64,000 nt of DNA from Paenibacillus cellulosilyticus (GCF_003182255.1 NZ_QGTQ01000003.1:62001-126000); one strand, 5' to 3'. Counted from the first letter of the stretch, positions 25,696 through 34,099 are shown. The notes: a model not told the origin generated them from the sequence alone. Numbers and translations are program-made.

Positions 25696-25782
25696 ATCAT
25701 CCGACAAATAATAAAAAACTGATGGTTGATAGAGGAATAATAAAGACCTATGATCACATAGTACAACATGTTGTCGGATGAT
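25696..25782. promoter_or_regulatory. Paired 12-bp inverted repeat in the tetR / reductase control region
   Basis: ATCATCCGACAA (25696-25707) and its exact complement TTGTCGGATGAT (25771-25782) are 63 bp apart. A 12-bp perfect palindrome, ACAACATGTTGT (25763-25774), overlaps the second arm. These are likely binding sites for the adjacent TetR protein on both divergent promoters. Confidence 0.5.
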
Positions 25783-25815
25783 TAAAAGGAATTGTTGAGA
25801 AATAGGGGTGGTTTT

Positions 25816-26736
25816 ATGTCAGCAAAACAAAATAGAGTTTTAATTTTTGGTGCAGGTGTTATAGGCAGCGCATACGCAATCAAATTCTTTGAAGCAGGAA
25901 TTGACGTCACTTTGTTTGCACGTTCTAATAGATTTACAACATTGAAAGAAAATGGCCTCCAATATTATAAAAAAGGTGCGGTTAAATCGATAAAAGTAAA
26001 TGTCATTGATACGCTTGAAAATGATGATGTATATGATTTTATTTTCGTTACAGTTCGTTACGATCGAGCCGAATCAGCGTTGTTAGCATTACAAGACAAT
26101 CAAAGCAAAAATATTGTGACGATGATTAGCAATTCAATTGGATTTTCTTCGTGGCTGGATATTGTTGGAGATAGACTTTTACCAGCTTTCCCTGGTGTCG
26201 GCGGACAAATAAAAGATGGAATTTTGTATGCCCGGTTTCCACCAAAGGTTCTAGTGGCAACTAGGTTTGGAGAAATTAATGGTTTAGTGACAGAACGTGC
26301 AGAAAACCTTGCAAAATTATTTCAAACAGCAAAACTTCCCTACTCCATTAATAAGGATATGAAAGCTTATCTAATCACACATTCAGTATCGGACATTGCC
26401 ATGATGAGCGTTTTACATGCTGAAGATAAGATCATTGATGAAAAAACAGTCAAAACCAGAAAAACGGCACATAAAATAACAATCACTTTAAAAACGTATT
26501 TAAAGGCAATCCAAAAAGCTGGCATTGCTATTAATCCATCTGCACTCAAAATTGTACTTAAACTTCCTAATTTGATTTTGGATTTTTTCTTTATGATATG
26601 GCTCCGGACTAAAATGGTTAAGGATATGATGTTGCCGGATTATGCGAGTAGCGCAAACAAAGAAATTGTGCGGTTGAATAACGATTTATTGAAGTTTTTA
26701 AATCAGTATGATACCGATCTGGAAATACATGCTTAG
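25816..26736 (+). CDS. Ketopantoate-reductase-like (ApbA/PanE family) oxidoreductase, copy 1
   Basis: The 306-residue protein has the N-terminal NAD(P)-binding glycine motif GAGVIGS near residue 13 and the family layout: Rossmann domain to about 165, then a helical C-terminal domain. The catalytic lysine is probably that in NKDMKAYLITH, and the second acidic residue that in SSANKEI. Classical PanE reduces ketopantoate for pantothenate synthesis, but the long hydrophobic stretch LILDFFFMIWLR and the TetR partner suggest another substrate. The ATG at 25816 follows AGGGGTGG; a TTG at 25792 is the alternative. A related gene (26932-27867) faces it. Confidence 0.85.
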   Translation: MSAKQNRVLIFGAGVIGSAYAIKFFEAGIDVTLFARSNRFTTLKENGLQYYKKGAVKSIKVNVIDTLENDDVYDFIFVTVRYDRAESALLALQDNQSKNIVTMISNSIGFSSWLDIVGDRLLPAFPGVGGQIKDGILYARFPPKVLVATRFGEINGLVTERAENLAKLFQTAKLPYSINKDMKAYLITHSVSDIAMMSVLHAEDKIIDEKTVKTRKTAHKITITLKTYLKAIQKAGIAINPSALKIVLKLPNLILDFFFMIWLRTKMVKDMMLPDYASSANKEIVRLNNDLLKFLNQYDTDLEIHA

Positions 26737-26862
26737 TGATTTCCGTTCGTTCAAAATAAGCATACGTTTATAAGCCGATAAAAAGCGTTGCACAACGCTC
26801 ATCCATGAGCGTCAAATGTAAAAATCGCCAGAGACGAACCGTGTCATAATTTCTAGTAATGA

Positions 26863-26900
26863 ATGTAGCTCTTGTTCTGGGAAAAGGACAAGTGCTACAT
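26863..26900. repeat. Imperfect 15-bp hairpin between convergent reductase genes
   Basis: ATGTAGCTCTTGTTC (26863-26877) and GGACAAGTGCTACAT (26886-26900) pair with two mismatches. No T-run follows on either strand. A smaller palindrome, ACGCTCAT/ATGAGCGT, lies at 26795-26812. These may stop transcription from both sides without a U-tract or protect the mRNA 3' ends. Confidence 0.4.
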
Positions 26901-26931
26901 CCAATATCGATTAGAGACAAGATTATTTCCA

Positions 26932-27867
26932 TTATTGCAAAGGGATGTAATTGTAAAGCTTGTCCCAACTTGGTGTGTCCATGTTCGCTCTATTCTTTAA
27001 ATCGGAAAAAGCCTGGTACAACATATCCATTTCATTGGAAGACACTGCCTTATCACTTAGCGTGGTTCTGCCGAGGGGGGTTGCTAATATAATCTTCAAC
27101 ACGATAAAAAACAGCTTGCGATATTTTCGGACTAATTGATGTTGGTTTGCAGGCGTAATTGTGTAACCGTTTTTTATCAACACTTGATGGCCTTCATCTA
27201 TTGCGTCAATAACGTAGTTAAGCAGCCGTTTGTCTTTGGCGGCTTTGCGCAGGTTCCCATTATACGAGGCGGCAATGCGATTCAAAGGCAAAATCATAAT
27301 GAAGTGGCTTTTCAGCCATTCATCCATATTTGTAAAGGTGATCGTATTATACCTTGTGTTCTTTAAAGCTTGGTCAATGACCGATTGCCAATCTAGTTGC
27401 TCCCCTAAGCCACCGAAAGCCAAGGTCACCTTTGGGCCGCGCAAGCAGGTTACCCGACCGTTCTCTCTCCATCCGGCAAGCGTCTGAAAAGCAAAGGCAA
27501 CCTTTTTCTCAACAGGGCTATTGGATTGCAAATAATGCCGCATTTCAATGGGACTTGCATTATTACCCATCATAACAATGTGTTTACTTCGATTCGCTGC
27601 AAGGGCAGGAAGGACTGCCTCGAAATCTGGATATTTCATCACTACGAAGATAAGATCATACACATCCTCCGGCTGTAATTCACGAATCACGCTTACTTTA
27701 TCGACCGTTGTTCGGAGCTGTAAATAATGACGGATCACATTACCGTTCTGCTGTAACTCATCCGCGCGCCGCCCTCTGGCTAACATTGTGACTTCGTTTC
27801 CATTGCGAACTAATTCGTGAGCTAAATAACTTCCCAATACACCTGCTCCATAGACCAGTATTCTCAT
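26932..27867 (-). CDS. Ketopantoate-reductase-like (ApbA/PanE family) oxidoreductase, copy 2
   Basis: The 311-residue protein starts MRILVYGAGVLGSYLAHEL, with the NAD(P)H Rossmann motif GAGVLGS. The putative catalytic Lys lies in DEWLKSHFIM and the acidic residue in KAVSSNEMDML. It shares domain order and several blocks (VYDLIFVVMKY versus VYDFIFVTVRY) with copy 1, but is clearly diverged. The ATG at 27867 has a TGGAGGAA SD at 7 nt. It is divergent from its own TetR-type regulator (28058). Substrate unknown; having two such pairs side by side argues against a simple pantothenate role. Confidence 0.85.
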   Translation of the reverse strand: MRILVYGAGVLGSYLAHELVRNGNEVTMLARGRRADELQQNGNVIRHYLQLRTTVDKVSVIRELQPEDVYDLIFVVMKYPDFEAVLPALAANRSKHIVMMGNNASPIEMRHYLQSNSPVEKKVAFAFQTLAGWRENGRVTCLRGPKVTLAFGGLGEQLDWQSVIDQALKNTRYNTITFTNMDEWLKSHFIMILPLNRIAASYNGNLRKAAKDKRLLNYVIDAIDEGHQVLIKNGYTITPANQHQLVRKYRKLFFIVLKIILATPLGRTTLSDKAVSSNEMDMLYQAFSDLKNRANMDTPSWDKLYNYIPLQ

Positions 27868-27898
27868 AATATTCCTCCACTTTGGTTGTTTCACATAT

Positions 27899-28010
27899 GA
27901 AAAGTTTTTAAATATGTGCCGATGATATTAAAAAACTTTCAAATTGATTTTATCTTCGATCAGAATGTTTCGTCAATGTTTTTTAATTTAAAACCATTAA
28001 ATTTAAAAAC
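27899..28010. promoter_or_regulatory. AT-rich inverted repeats between reductase copy 2 and its TetR gene
   Basis: GAAAAGTTTTTAAATAT (27899-27915) and ATATTAAAAAACTTTC (27925-27940) are near-perfect complements. A second, similar symmetrical run, GTTTTTTAATTTAAAAC (27978-27994), and the perfect palindrome TTAAATTTAA (27998-28007) follow. All share an AAAGTTTTTAAAT-like half site, as expected for a TetR operator array covering both promoters. AT-rich palindromes also arise by chance, so this is tentative. Confidence 0.4.
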
Positions 28011-28057
28011 CTTTCGAAATGTGCTACATTGATTTAAGCGGGATGGAGGAATGTTTA

Positions 28058-28630
28058 ATGAATAAATTCGAAATAAGGACTCAGAAAAAGAAGACGGCAG
28101 TTGTTCATGCGGCATTAAAGCTTTTTAAAGAAAAAGGATTCGTTCAAGTCAGCATAAAGGATATTGCCGCTGAGTCCGGCGTATCATCTGTATCGCTGTA
28201 TAACTATTTCGAAAGCAAAGAAGGGATTGTCAAGGAATGCGCGAACGTTTTGATGCAAAATACACTTCAAATGGCCGAAGAAATCATGAACCAAGACATC
28301 GATTTCAAGGACAAAATCATTCAAATCATGGATATTTGCGCCGATCAGGACTATCAATTGCTTGGTTCGCCTGGCGCTGTAGAGGACCATGTGTTATCGA
28401 GTCTATATAGTGAAAATACGAATAAAATTAGAATTCAAATGCTTCAAGAGCTTATCGAACTTGCGAAAGAGGAAGGAGCTATTCACTCTTCCGTTTCTCT
28501 GGAGACTGTTCTTGAATTGTTAAACGCGATTGGAACCATTCAATTATCTTGGGCAAAATCAGGAAACTATAAAGAAAAGATGGCTGAGATGAACCGTCTG
28601 TTGTTATTCGGGCTGATTGGCAATGGTTAA
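28058..28630 (+). CDS. TetR/AcrR-family regulator, second copy
   Basis: The 190-residue protein starts MNKFEIRTQKKKTAVVHAAL, with the TetR HTH at about residues 30-50 (VSIKDIAAESGVSSVSLYNYFESKEGI). The C-terminal helical domain differs from the other TetR protein in this segment. The start at 28058 is preceded by GGAGG with 9 nt spacing. It is divergent from reductase copy 2 and probably represses it. Together with 25119-27867 this forms a tetR-kpr/kpr-tetR block with the two enzyme genes in the centre, facing each other. Confidence 0.9.
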   Translation: MNKFEIRTQKKKTAVVHAALKLFKEKGFVQVSIKDIAAESGVSSVSLYNYFESKEGIVKECANVLMQNTLQMAEEIMNQDIDFKDKIIQIMDICADQDYQLLGSPGAVEDHVLSSLYSENTNKIRIQMLQELIELAKEEGAIHSSVSLETVLELLNAIGTIQLSWAKSGNYKEKMAEMNRLLLFGLIGNG

Positions 28631-28852
28631 TGTTCGATTAAATATAATGTGCTAGACTGAAAATAAAGCATTAGACCGTGAAAATAACGTTGGAAGACTG
28701 GCCGATTGCGTTCAGTGGGTATGTGTTGGATGCGTGGGAGTGCAACGTCACGGGAAAGACGGAGTGCAATTCGATTTCGCTCTATAGATGATACGCTGAA
28801 CCTTTTCACAGTTAATCATTACGCTAACGGGCAGGATAGCTTAATACTCTAC

Positions 28853-28880
28853 TTGACATGGTACTTCATGGCGCTATAGC
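28853..28880 (+). promoter_or_regulatory. Orphan sigma-A-type promoter
   Basis: Consensus TTGACA (28853-28858), a 16-bp spacer and TATAGC (28875-28880). No protein gene follows on this strand before the hairpin at 28963, so a small RNA is possible. Confidence 0.45.
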
Positions 28881-28962
28881 TATATTTGTCTTAAATTTCG
28901 AGCGAATATTGTAATTAAAAGGATTGATATGATCTGCATAAATGACTCAATAGGATACCGAA

Positions 28963-29008
28963 AAAGAAGACATCTGTCTCTGTATTGAGATAGATGTCTT
29001 CTTTCTTG
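28963..29008. terminator. Hairpin terminator before the SDR gene end
   Basis: AAAGAAGACATCT (28963-28975) and AGATGTCTTCTTT (28992-29004) form a 13-bp stem; CTTCTTTCTT gives a U-rich tail on the plus strand and CTTTTTC on the minus strand. It can serve the convergent SDR gene and the orphan transcript. Confidence 0.7.
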
Positions 29009-29050
29009 TGAGTGAATCCCATACGATTAAACACAGAGATAGCCTGCGGT

Positions 29051-29950
29051 TCAGTTGTTGAAGTAATGCCCTTGTTCGATATCCGGAATCAATGCAGGGT
29101 GCACAGGTCGCCACCCCAAGCGTTCCCGGGTCAGAGTGTTCGACATGGGGTTATCGGTAAACGTGAAGGGGCCCAGAAATCCGAAATGGGCTTCTGCCTC
29201 TTCAGGGGAAATGCTAACTACTGGCAAATTTAGGTTACGACCGATTGCGCCGGCGATGTCACAAAATTGAATACCCTCTTCGCCGACAGCGTGCAGCCGT
29301 GAGCCAGCTGATGCTGATTCAGCTGCGAGGCGGTACAAGCGCGACGCATCGAGGCGATGGACAGCCGGCCAGCGGTTGTACCCGTCGCCCACGTAGGCAG
29401 AGAAGCCTTTTTCACGAGCAATGTCGATCAGCATGGAGATGAAGCCATGATCGCCAGGGCCATGCACGGTTGGTGCGAGACGAACGACCGATGATCGCAC
29501 CCCCCGATCTGCCAATGAGATCGCCGCGTTCTCCGCTGCGCCCCGTGGTACATTGGAGTCGACGGGGATATCCTCCGTTCCGAGAATCGGCTCCGGGTTC
29601 GACCATGCGACAACTAAGGTTCCCGTGGTGAACACAAATGGCTTATTGGAGCCCTCAAGCGCTGCGCCAAAAGTTTCGACGGCGCGCAGGTCGGCTGCGA
29701 CTGCGTCGGAGAAATCCGCAAAGTCGGTCTTGAAGCCTAAGTGAATAACGCCGTCGGCTTCGGCAGCGCCCTTATGTAGGCTGTCGAGGTCGTCGAGGGC
29801 ACCAAAATGCACCGAGGCGCCGACTGCCGTCAACGACTCGGCAGCCTTGTCTGAGCGGGCAAGGCCGACTACCTGGTGTCCTGCTTCGATGAGTTCGTTC
29901 ACGACGGCGGATCCAATGAAGCCCGTCGCTCCAGTGACAAAAATACGCAT
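29051..29950 (-). CDS. Atypical extended SDR / NAD-dependent epimerase-like oxidoreductase
   Basis: The 299-residue protein starts MRIFVTGATGFIGSAVVNEL, the GxxGxxG dinucleotide motif of extended SDRs. The middle has VFTTGTLVVAW and VVRLAPTVHGPGDHGF. The canonical YxxxK active site is absent: the corresponding stretch reads VPRGAAENAAI with no tyrosine, as in the atypical SDR subgroup. An NAD(P)-dependent reductase acting on a small carbonyl compound is likely, but the substrate is unknown. The SD AAGGAGG is ideal. It lies 248 bp behind an AraC-type regulator on the same strand, which probably activates it. Confidence 0.88.
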   Translation of the reverse strand: MRIFVTGATGFIGSAVVNELIEAGHQVVGLARSDKAAESLTAVGASVHFGALDDLDSLHKGAAEADGVIHLGFKTDFADFSDAVAADLRAVETFGAALEGSNKPFVFTTGTLVVAWSNPEPILGTEDIPVDSNVPRGAAENAAISLADRGVRSSVVRLAPTVHGPGDHGFISMLIDIAREKGFSAYVGDGYNRWPAVHRLDASRLYRLAAESASAGSRLHAVGEEGIQFCDIAGAIGRNLNLPVVSISPEEAEAHFGFLGPFTFTDNPMSNTLTRERLGWRPVHPALIPDIEQGHYFNN

Positions 29951-30198
29951 AATGAAATCCTCCTTGAATTACTGAAAAGTGAATGGCTTGAAGCACCGGA
30001 ACTGCGAATAAAAGATTGACATCGCCGGCCTCAAGACTCACTCATTATAGTCTGCGTATCGCTCAGGTTTTTGCCAGTTCCTCGTCACTTATTGCATAAT
30101 CCTCCGGAATACAACTTGATCTCTGGCTGTTAGAGATTAATCTGATGCAGGAACGTCCGATACGGAAATTGGAGCTCTTGCTGTAAAAACGATATCCA

Positions 30199-31149
30199 TC
30201 ACTTTTGTTGACGTAATTTAGCAGCATCTCTCTTTGGTGGGCCACCGAAAAAGCGGCTGTAATCTCGGCTAAACTGAGAAGTGCTTGCATATCCCACCAG
30301 CTGACAAGCAGTGTTTACATCCATAGGGTTGGATACCATCAGACGTCTCGCTTCATGAAGGCGCAGCGCTTTTTGGTATTGCAGTGGGCTCATTGAAGTA
30401 ACTGCCTTAAAATGCTCGTGAAATGAGGACTCGCTCATATGTACCATCTTGGCCAAATCCCTAACCTTCATTTGCTGGGAGAAGTTATCGCGAAGCCACA
30501 TAATCGACTTAACAATTCGCTGCATGCTCGAGTCCGCAGAACAAATTTCAGCGACATGAACGCCGACAGGGCTGAGCAGGACTCGTATCAAAATCTCATC
30601 CATCGCAAGCGGGACAAGCAATTTAGCTTCGACGGGATTGGATAGATACGCCAGAAGCCTCGATACAGCTGTTACCATACCCAAGTCGGCGCTAATGACA
30701 TAAGCTGCGCGCCTTTCCCCAACGGCAGGCAGGCCCTGGGGATACACTTTCAGTGCTAACTCAGCAATCCTTTGTGGGTCAAGATCCAGCTTTACACTAA
30801 GAAAAGGTTCAAAAGGGCTAGCTTGTGTCGTCTTCACAGCGATCGGTAGAGCGACAGGGAACATGAGCATATGCGACCGACCAAATTGATAGGTCTCCTG
30901 CCCCACGGTGGCGACCTTTTCGCCTTGTGCAACGATTAACAGAGAGGGTGAGTTGAAGGTTCTTACGTAGTCAATATTTACTTTGGAATAACGGCTGACG
31001 TTCAGACCGGGAATGCACTGGCTAAAGGTGCCGTCAAATGGAGTATAGGTGTGGATCAGACGGGCCAAACGAGTCGTTTCTGCATCAAGCGATTCATTTG
31101 AAAGCGAGTTTTCATCTGGCTTCTCCATTTTGTTTCCAATCAACTCCAT
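30199..31149 (-). CDS. AraC-family regulator with AraC_N-type ligand domain
   Basis: Up to 316 residues. The N-terminal half (about 45-190) has the arabinose-regulator-like N domain seen in oxidoreductase-linked AraC proteins (SLLIVAQGEKVATVGQ). The C-terminal third holds two HTH motifs (MKVRDLAKMVHMSESSFHEHFK, then VNTACQLVGYASTSQFSRDYSRFFG). The start is uncertain: neither ATG 31149 nor ATG 31128 has a strong SD. It is upstream of the SDR gene on the same strand and is a paralogue of the AraC protein at 32899-33855, sharing MSPLQYQK and LHEARRL-type blocks. It likely senses a compound handled by the SDR. Confidence 0.85.
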   Translation of the reverse strand: MELIGNKMEKPDENSLSNESLDAETTRLARLIHTYTPFDGTFSQCIPGLNVSRYSKVNIDYVRTFNSPSLLIVAQGEKVATVGQETYQFGRSHMLMFPVALPIAVKTTQASPFEPFLSVKLDLDPQRIAELALKVYPQGLPAVGERRAAYVISADLGMVTAVSRLLAYLSNPVEAKLLVPLAMDEILIRVLLSPVGVHVAEICSADSSMQRIVKSIMWLRDNFSQQMKVRDLAKMVHMSESSFHEHFKAVTSMSPLQYQKALRLHEARRLMVSNPMDVNTACQLVGYASTSQFSRDYSRFFGGPPKRDAAKLRQQK

Positions 31150-31336
31150 TTTATTTAGAATCTTGGCTAACTTAAATGGTTCTCAACAATTAGAGTGGCA
31201 TTGTGACACTGCCCTTATGGCTGTTCAGTATTTGTCACCATCCGATAATAACATGATTTGGTCCGATAGACATGTAATCGTCAAACCATCTCGAGCTTCG
31301 ATAAAAGACAGAGGCAAAGCGAAGGTAACAGATTAC

Positions 31337-31380
31337 AAGGGGAAATTAGTGTCAATTAATATTGACATTAATCTCCCCTT
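31337..31380. repeat. Long 20-bp inverted repeat in the AraC-MFS gap
   Basis: The arms 31337-31356 and 31361-31380 pair over 20 bp, with one A-C mismatch, one G-U and a 4-nt loop; they begin AAGGGGA and end TCCCCTT. No T-run follows on either strand, so it is not a standard terminator. A protein-binding or RNA-processing element is possible. Confidence 0.55.
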
Positions 31381-31593
31381 AAATAATTAAAAGAACCTAT
31401 ACAAAGTGCGGAGCGCAACGTATCGAGCACGTCCCGGGGCGAGCCGTCCAAGGAACGCGTGATGCTCAGCACGCAGCTAAGCGGCATTATGCTGCCGGAG
31501 GTCGGACAACCGGAGATTCCTTCGAAGTGCCCTATTGGTACTTTTATGTTGAGAGCGCGGTTTAATCCAATAATCCATCTTTTTTCGGCAGTG
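31381..31593. other. Gene-free stretch with a GC-richer possible coding remnant
   Basis: The whole gap 31150-31593 lacks a credible gene. Within it, 31400-31560 is GC-richer than its surroundings and one plus-strand frame reads without stop through SRGEPSKERVMLSTQL and SGIMLPEVGQPEIPS. It looks like a decayed gene fragment, but I do not recognise the parent and there is no start codon with an SD. Confidence 0.25.
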
Positions 31594-32769
31594 TCAAAAA
31601 GAACGTCTACTGTGTGCGGTCGATGATTTAGTTCTATTTTTGCTTAAGGAGAAAATAGCTGACAGGATAGCCAAGATAACAATCAGTCCGCCAACCCAAG
31701 TGTTCATTGTTACGGAATAATAGTTTAAAATCAGTCCCCCGACGATAGAGCCTGCTGCAACTCCTATATGTAAAGACGAGGTATTAAAGCTTAGCTGGAT
31801 ATCCGAGGATTCCGGAGCTGTCTGTATAAGGTAGCTTTGAATGGCGGGACTTGGCGCCATATTAAATGCACACCAGACGATGACGACGATGAGTAACGGA
31901 AAGATTGAATCCGTAGAATAAGGCAATAAGAGTATCGCTAGCGAATGCAGCAGGAGAGCGATAATCATTGTCTTGCCGTTGCCAATTTTATCGGAGGACC
32001 AACCTCCAATCCATCCTCCTGCTATCCCTGCTAATCCATATACAAACAGAACAAGACTGATCATGCTTGTTGACAGCCCCATCGTCTCGTTCAAAAAAGG
32101 GGTAATATACGCATAGATGGTGAATTGGCCAGTCATCTGTAAGATCGAGATCAAATGAGCAGACAAGATTTTGGAATTCTTTAGCGTTCGAAGTTGATCC
32201 CGCAACGGGACCCCCGGTCGCGGAGCAACCTGCGGGAGAAATCGATTGACTGCCCAGGCTACGATTAAGGTAAGAGCTCCGACCAAAGCAAAAGTCGAGC
32301 GCCATCCCCAGATATTACCAATGAATGTGCCAAGAGGGACACCGATGACAAGAGATGCGCTTATTCCCATAAAAATAATGCCGATCGCGCGCCCTCTTAA
32401 TTCGGATGCAACGATGCTTGAAGCCATAACGATAGAAAGAACAACTACAATCGAGCAGCTTGCCGCAAGTATAATTCTCGAAATAAGAAGAATGGTAAAG
32501 TTAGGGCTAACTATCGCTATCATATTTCCTGCGAAGAAGACAAGCATGGCAGCAGTCAATAATTTTTTGCGCTCGACTTTAGAGGTAAGGTTGATGAGTA
32601 TTGGCGAGCCAAAAGCGAAGACGAGTGAATAGACAGTAATCAATTGGCCTGCGTTGCCTACAGAAACATTCAGATCTTGGGCAATCATATCAATGATTCC
32701 GGCAATGACGAGTTCAACGGTCCCTACTACGAACGAGGCAATAGCCAAAATCCATATTCTTTTATCCAT
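31594..32769 (-). CDS. MFS transporter (DHA1 drug/metabolite efflux type)
   Basis: The 391-residue, 12-TM major facilitator starts MDKRIWILAIASFVVGTVELVIAGI. Family marks include the motif A-like loop after TM2 (SKVERKKL) and GWRSTFALVGAL. It resembles the AraJ/YdhP/PbuE-type exporters that pump sugars, purines or drugs out using the proton gradient. The ATG at 32769 with AAAGGAG at 6 nt is better than the upstream in-frame ATG. It is divergent from an AraC-type regulator, which suggests an inducible efflux module. Confidence 0.9.
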   Translation of the reverse strand: MDKRIWILAIASFVVGTVELVIAGIIDMIAQDLNVSVGNAGQLITVYSLVFAFGSPILINLTSKVERKKLLTAAMLVFFAGNMIAIVSPNFTILLISRIILAASCSIVVVLSIVMASSIVASELRGRAIGIIFMGISASLVIGVPLGTFIGNIWGWRSTFALVGALTLIVAWAVNRFLPQVAPRPGVPLRDQLRTLKNSKILSAHLISILQMTGQFTIYAYITPFLNETMGLSTSMISLVLFVYGLAGIAGGWIGGWSSDKIGNGKTMIIALLLHSLAILLLPYSTDSIFPLLIVVIVWCAFNMAPSPAIQSYLIQTAPESSDIQLSFNTSSLHIGVAAGSIVGGLILNYYSVTMNTWVGGLIVILAILSAIFSLSKNRTKSSTAHSRRSF

Positions 32770-32898
32770 TTCAATCTCCTTTAATATCCCTTTAATCATT
32801 TCTAGTGCTATCCCCTAGGTTGCTTTCATTTTTACACAGATTTATTTCAATCTCGTAGAAGATTTAAATCACATTCTTGCCTAATCCTATCAATCGCA

Positions 32899-33855
32899 TT
32901 GAGTTATCAAGATAGCTGGAGTTATGATAAAAAGACAAAAAATGCTTGGGAAGGTATGGGGGCGATATATAAACATACTGAGCTATCCAGTCTTATTGAA
33001 AAATTCGCAGCGCAAGACGGGGTGCATTCAACGATGATTTCCTCGCTTGAATTGATTCGCAGTTCTACGACTACATTGCCCGTACTTAGGGTTCATGAGC
33101 CGGCGCTTTGTATTGTCACGCAGGGTTCAAAAGTCGTTATGCTCGAACAAGAACGTTACTCTTATGGACCTTCCGATTATTTAGTCGTTTCAGTCGACTT
33201 GCCGATCTCTGCACAAATTACGGAAGCCTCACCTGAAGATCCGTATTTGTGCATACGTCTTAAGCTGGAGTCCTTGCAAATCTTTGATATTTTAAAGGAG
33301 TTATCTTCCGAATCGATCAAAAAGAGGGGAATGCGGAGAGGAATATTCGTTTCGGAAACGGACGAATATATAATCGATGCTGTAACCAGGCTCGTTCGCC
33401 TGTTGGAAAAACCGGAAGACGTCCCGATTATTGGACCGTTGATCATCCGTGAAATCTATTATAGGGTTCTGAAGGGTGAACAAGGGGAGTATCTCAAACA
33501 GATTGTGCTTGATGGAAGCAACGTGCAGCGAATCGTTAGAGTTATTAATCAGATTAAAAACAATTATGCTGCTCCTCTACCTATGGAAGAGTTAGCGCAT
33601 TCCGTTCATATGAGCCCTGCATCGCTATTCCGCCATTTTAAAGAAGTGGCTGCAATGAGTCCTTTGCAATACCAAAAGAAGATCCGGCTTCTGGAGGCGA
33701 GGCGACTTTTATTATCGGAAGCGATAGATGCATCTGAAGCAGGATATAGAGTTGGCTATGAAAGCCCTTCTCAGTTTAGCCGTGAATATAGAAGAATGTT
33801 TGGAATGCCTCCCGTCAGCGATATCAAACAATTACAGAACGCCCTGCAAAAGTGA
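32899..33855 (+). CDS. AraC-family regulator, second copy
   Basis: Up to 318 residues, with the same architecture as 30199-31149: an AraC_N-type ligand domain (ALCIVTQGSKVVMLEQERYSYG) and two C-terminal HTH motifs (MEELAHSVHMSPASLFRHF; EAGYRVGYESPSQFSREYRRMFG). The start is unsure: the listed TTG at 32899 has no SD, while the ATG at 32956 has GGGAAGG directly against it. The true protein may therefore have 299 residues. It is divergent from the MFS exporter by about 130 bp and presumably controls it. The gene is complete at its C-terminus. Confidence 0.82.
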   Translation: MSYQDSWSYDKKTKNAWEGMGAIYKHTELSSLIEKFAAQDGVHSTMISSLELIRSSTTTLPVLRVHEPALCIVTQGSKVVMLEQERYSYGPSDYLVVSVDLPISAQITEASPEDPYLCIRLKLESLQIFDILKELSSESIKKRGMRRGIFVSETDEYIIDAVTRLVRLLEKPEDVPIIGPLIIREIYYRVLKGEQGEYLKQIVLDGSNVQRIVRVINQIKNNYAAPLPMEELAHSVHMSPASLFRHFKEVAAMSPLQYQKKIRLLEARRLLLSEAIDASEAGYRVGYESPSQFSREYRRMFGMPPVSDIKQLQNALQK

Positions 33856-34099
33856 AACTCAAAAAAGATATAACTTAACTCATTGATAGCATTACTTATT
33901 TTAGAATTTCAAAGTTCGAGTTGGCACCGTTCGAACGCCTGGATAAACAAGAACTATTCTCTTCTGCAGGATAACTGGTGGAGTAACAATCGGGTAAAAG
34001 TTTCGGGACATATTGTCGATAAAATATATCGTTCTTAAGTAGAACTAAACAATGATGCTCCGTTCGTATTGTTCAGCAACGAAGTACGTTAGCTCAATA
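33856..34099. other. Gene-free interval
   Basis: Together with the following terminator this gap is about 320 bp. It is AT-rich with scattered stops in all frames, and I see no promoter, repeat or gene I can support. Confidence 0.5.

Larger units (their letters stand above)
28631..29050. other. Gene-free interval with an orphan promoter and a terminator
   Basis: No convincing protein gene. The left part (28640-28850) is unlike its neighbours in composition and unrecognised. The right part has a strong promoter-like sequence (28853-28880) and a hairpin (28963-29004), which together would make a short RNA of about 120 nt. A 19-codon frame starting MICINDS with an AAAGGA SD lies within it; it is too short to judge. 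Confidence 0.5.
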
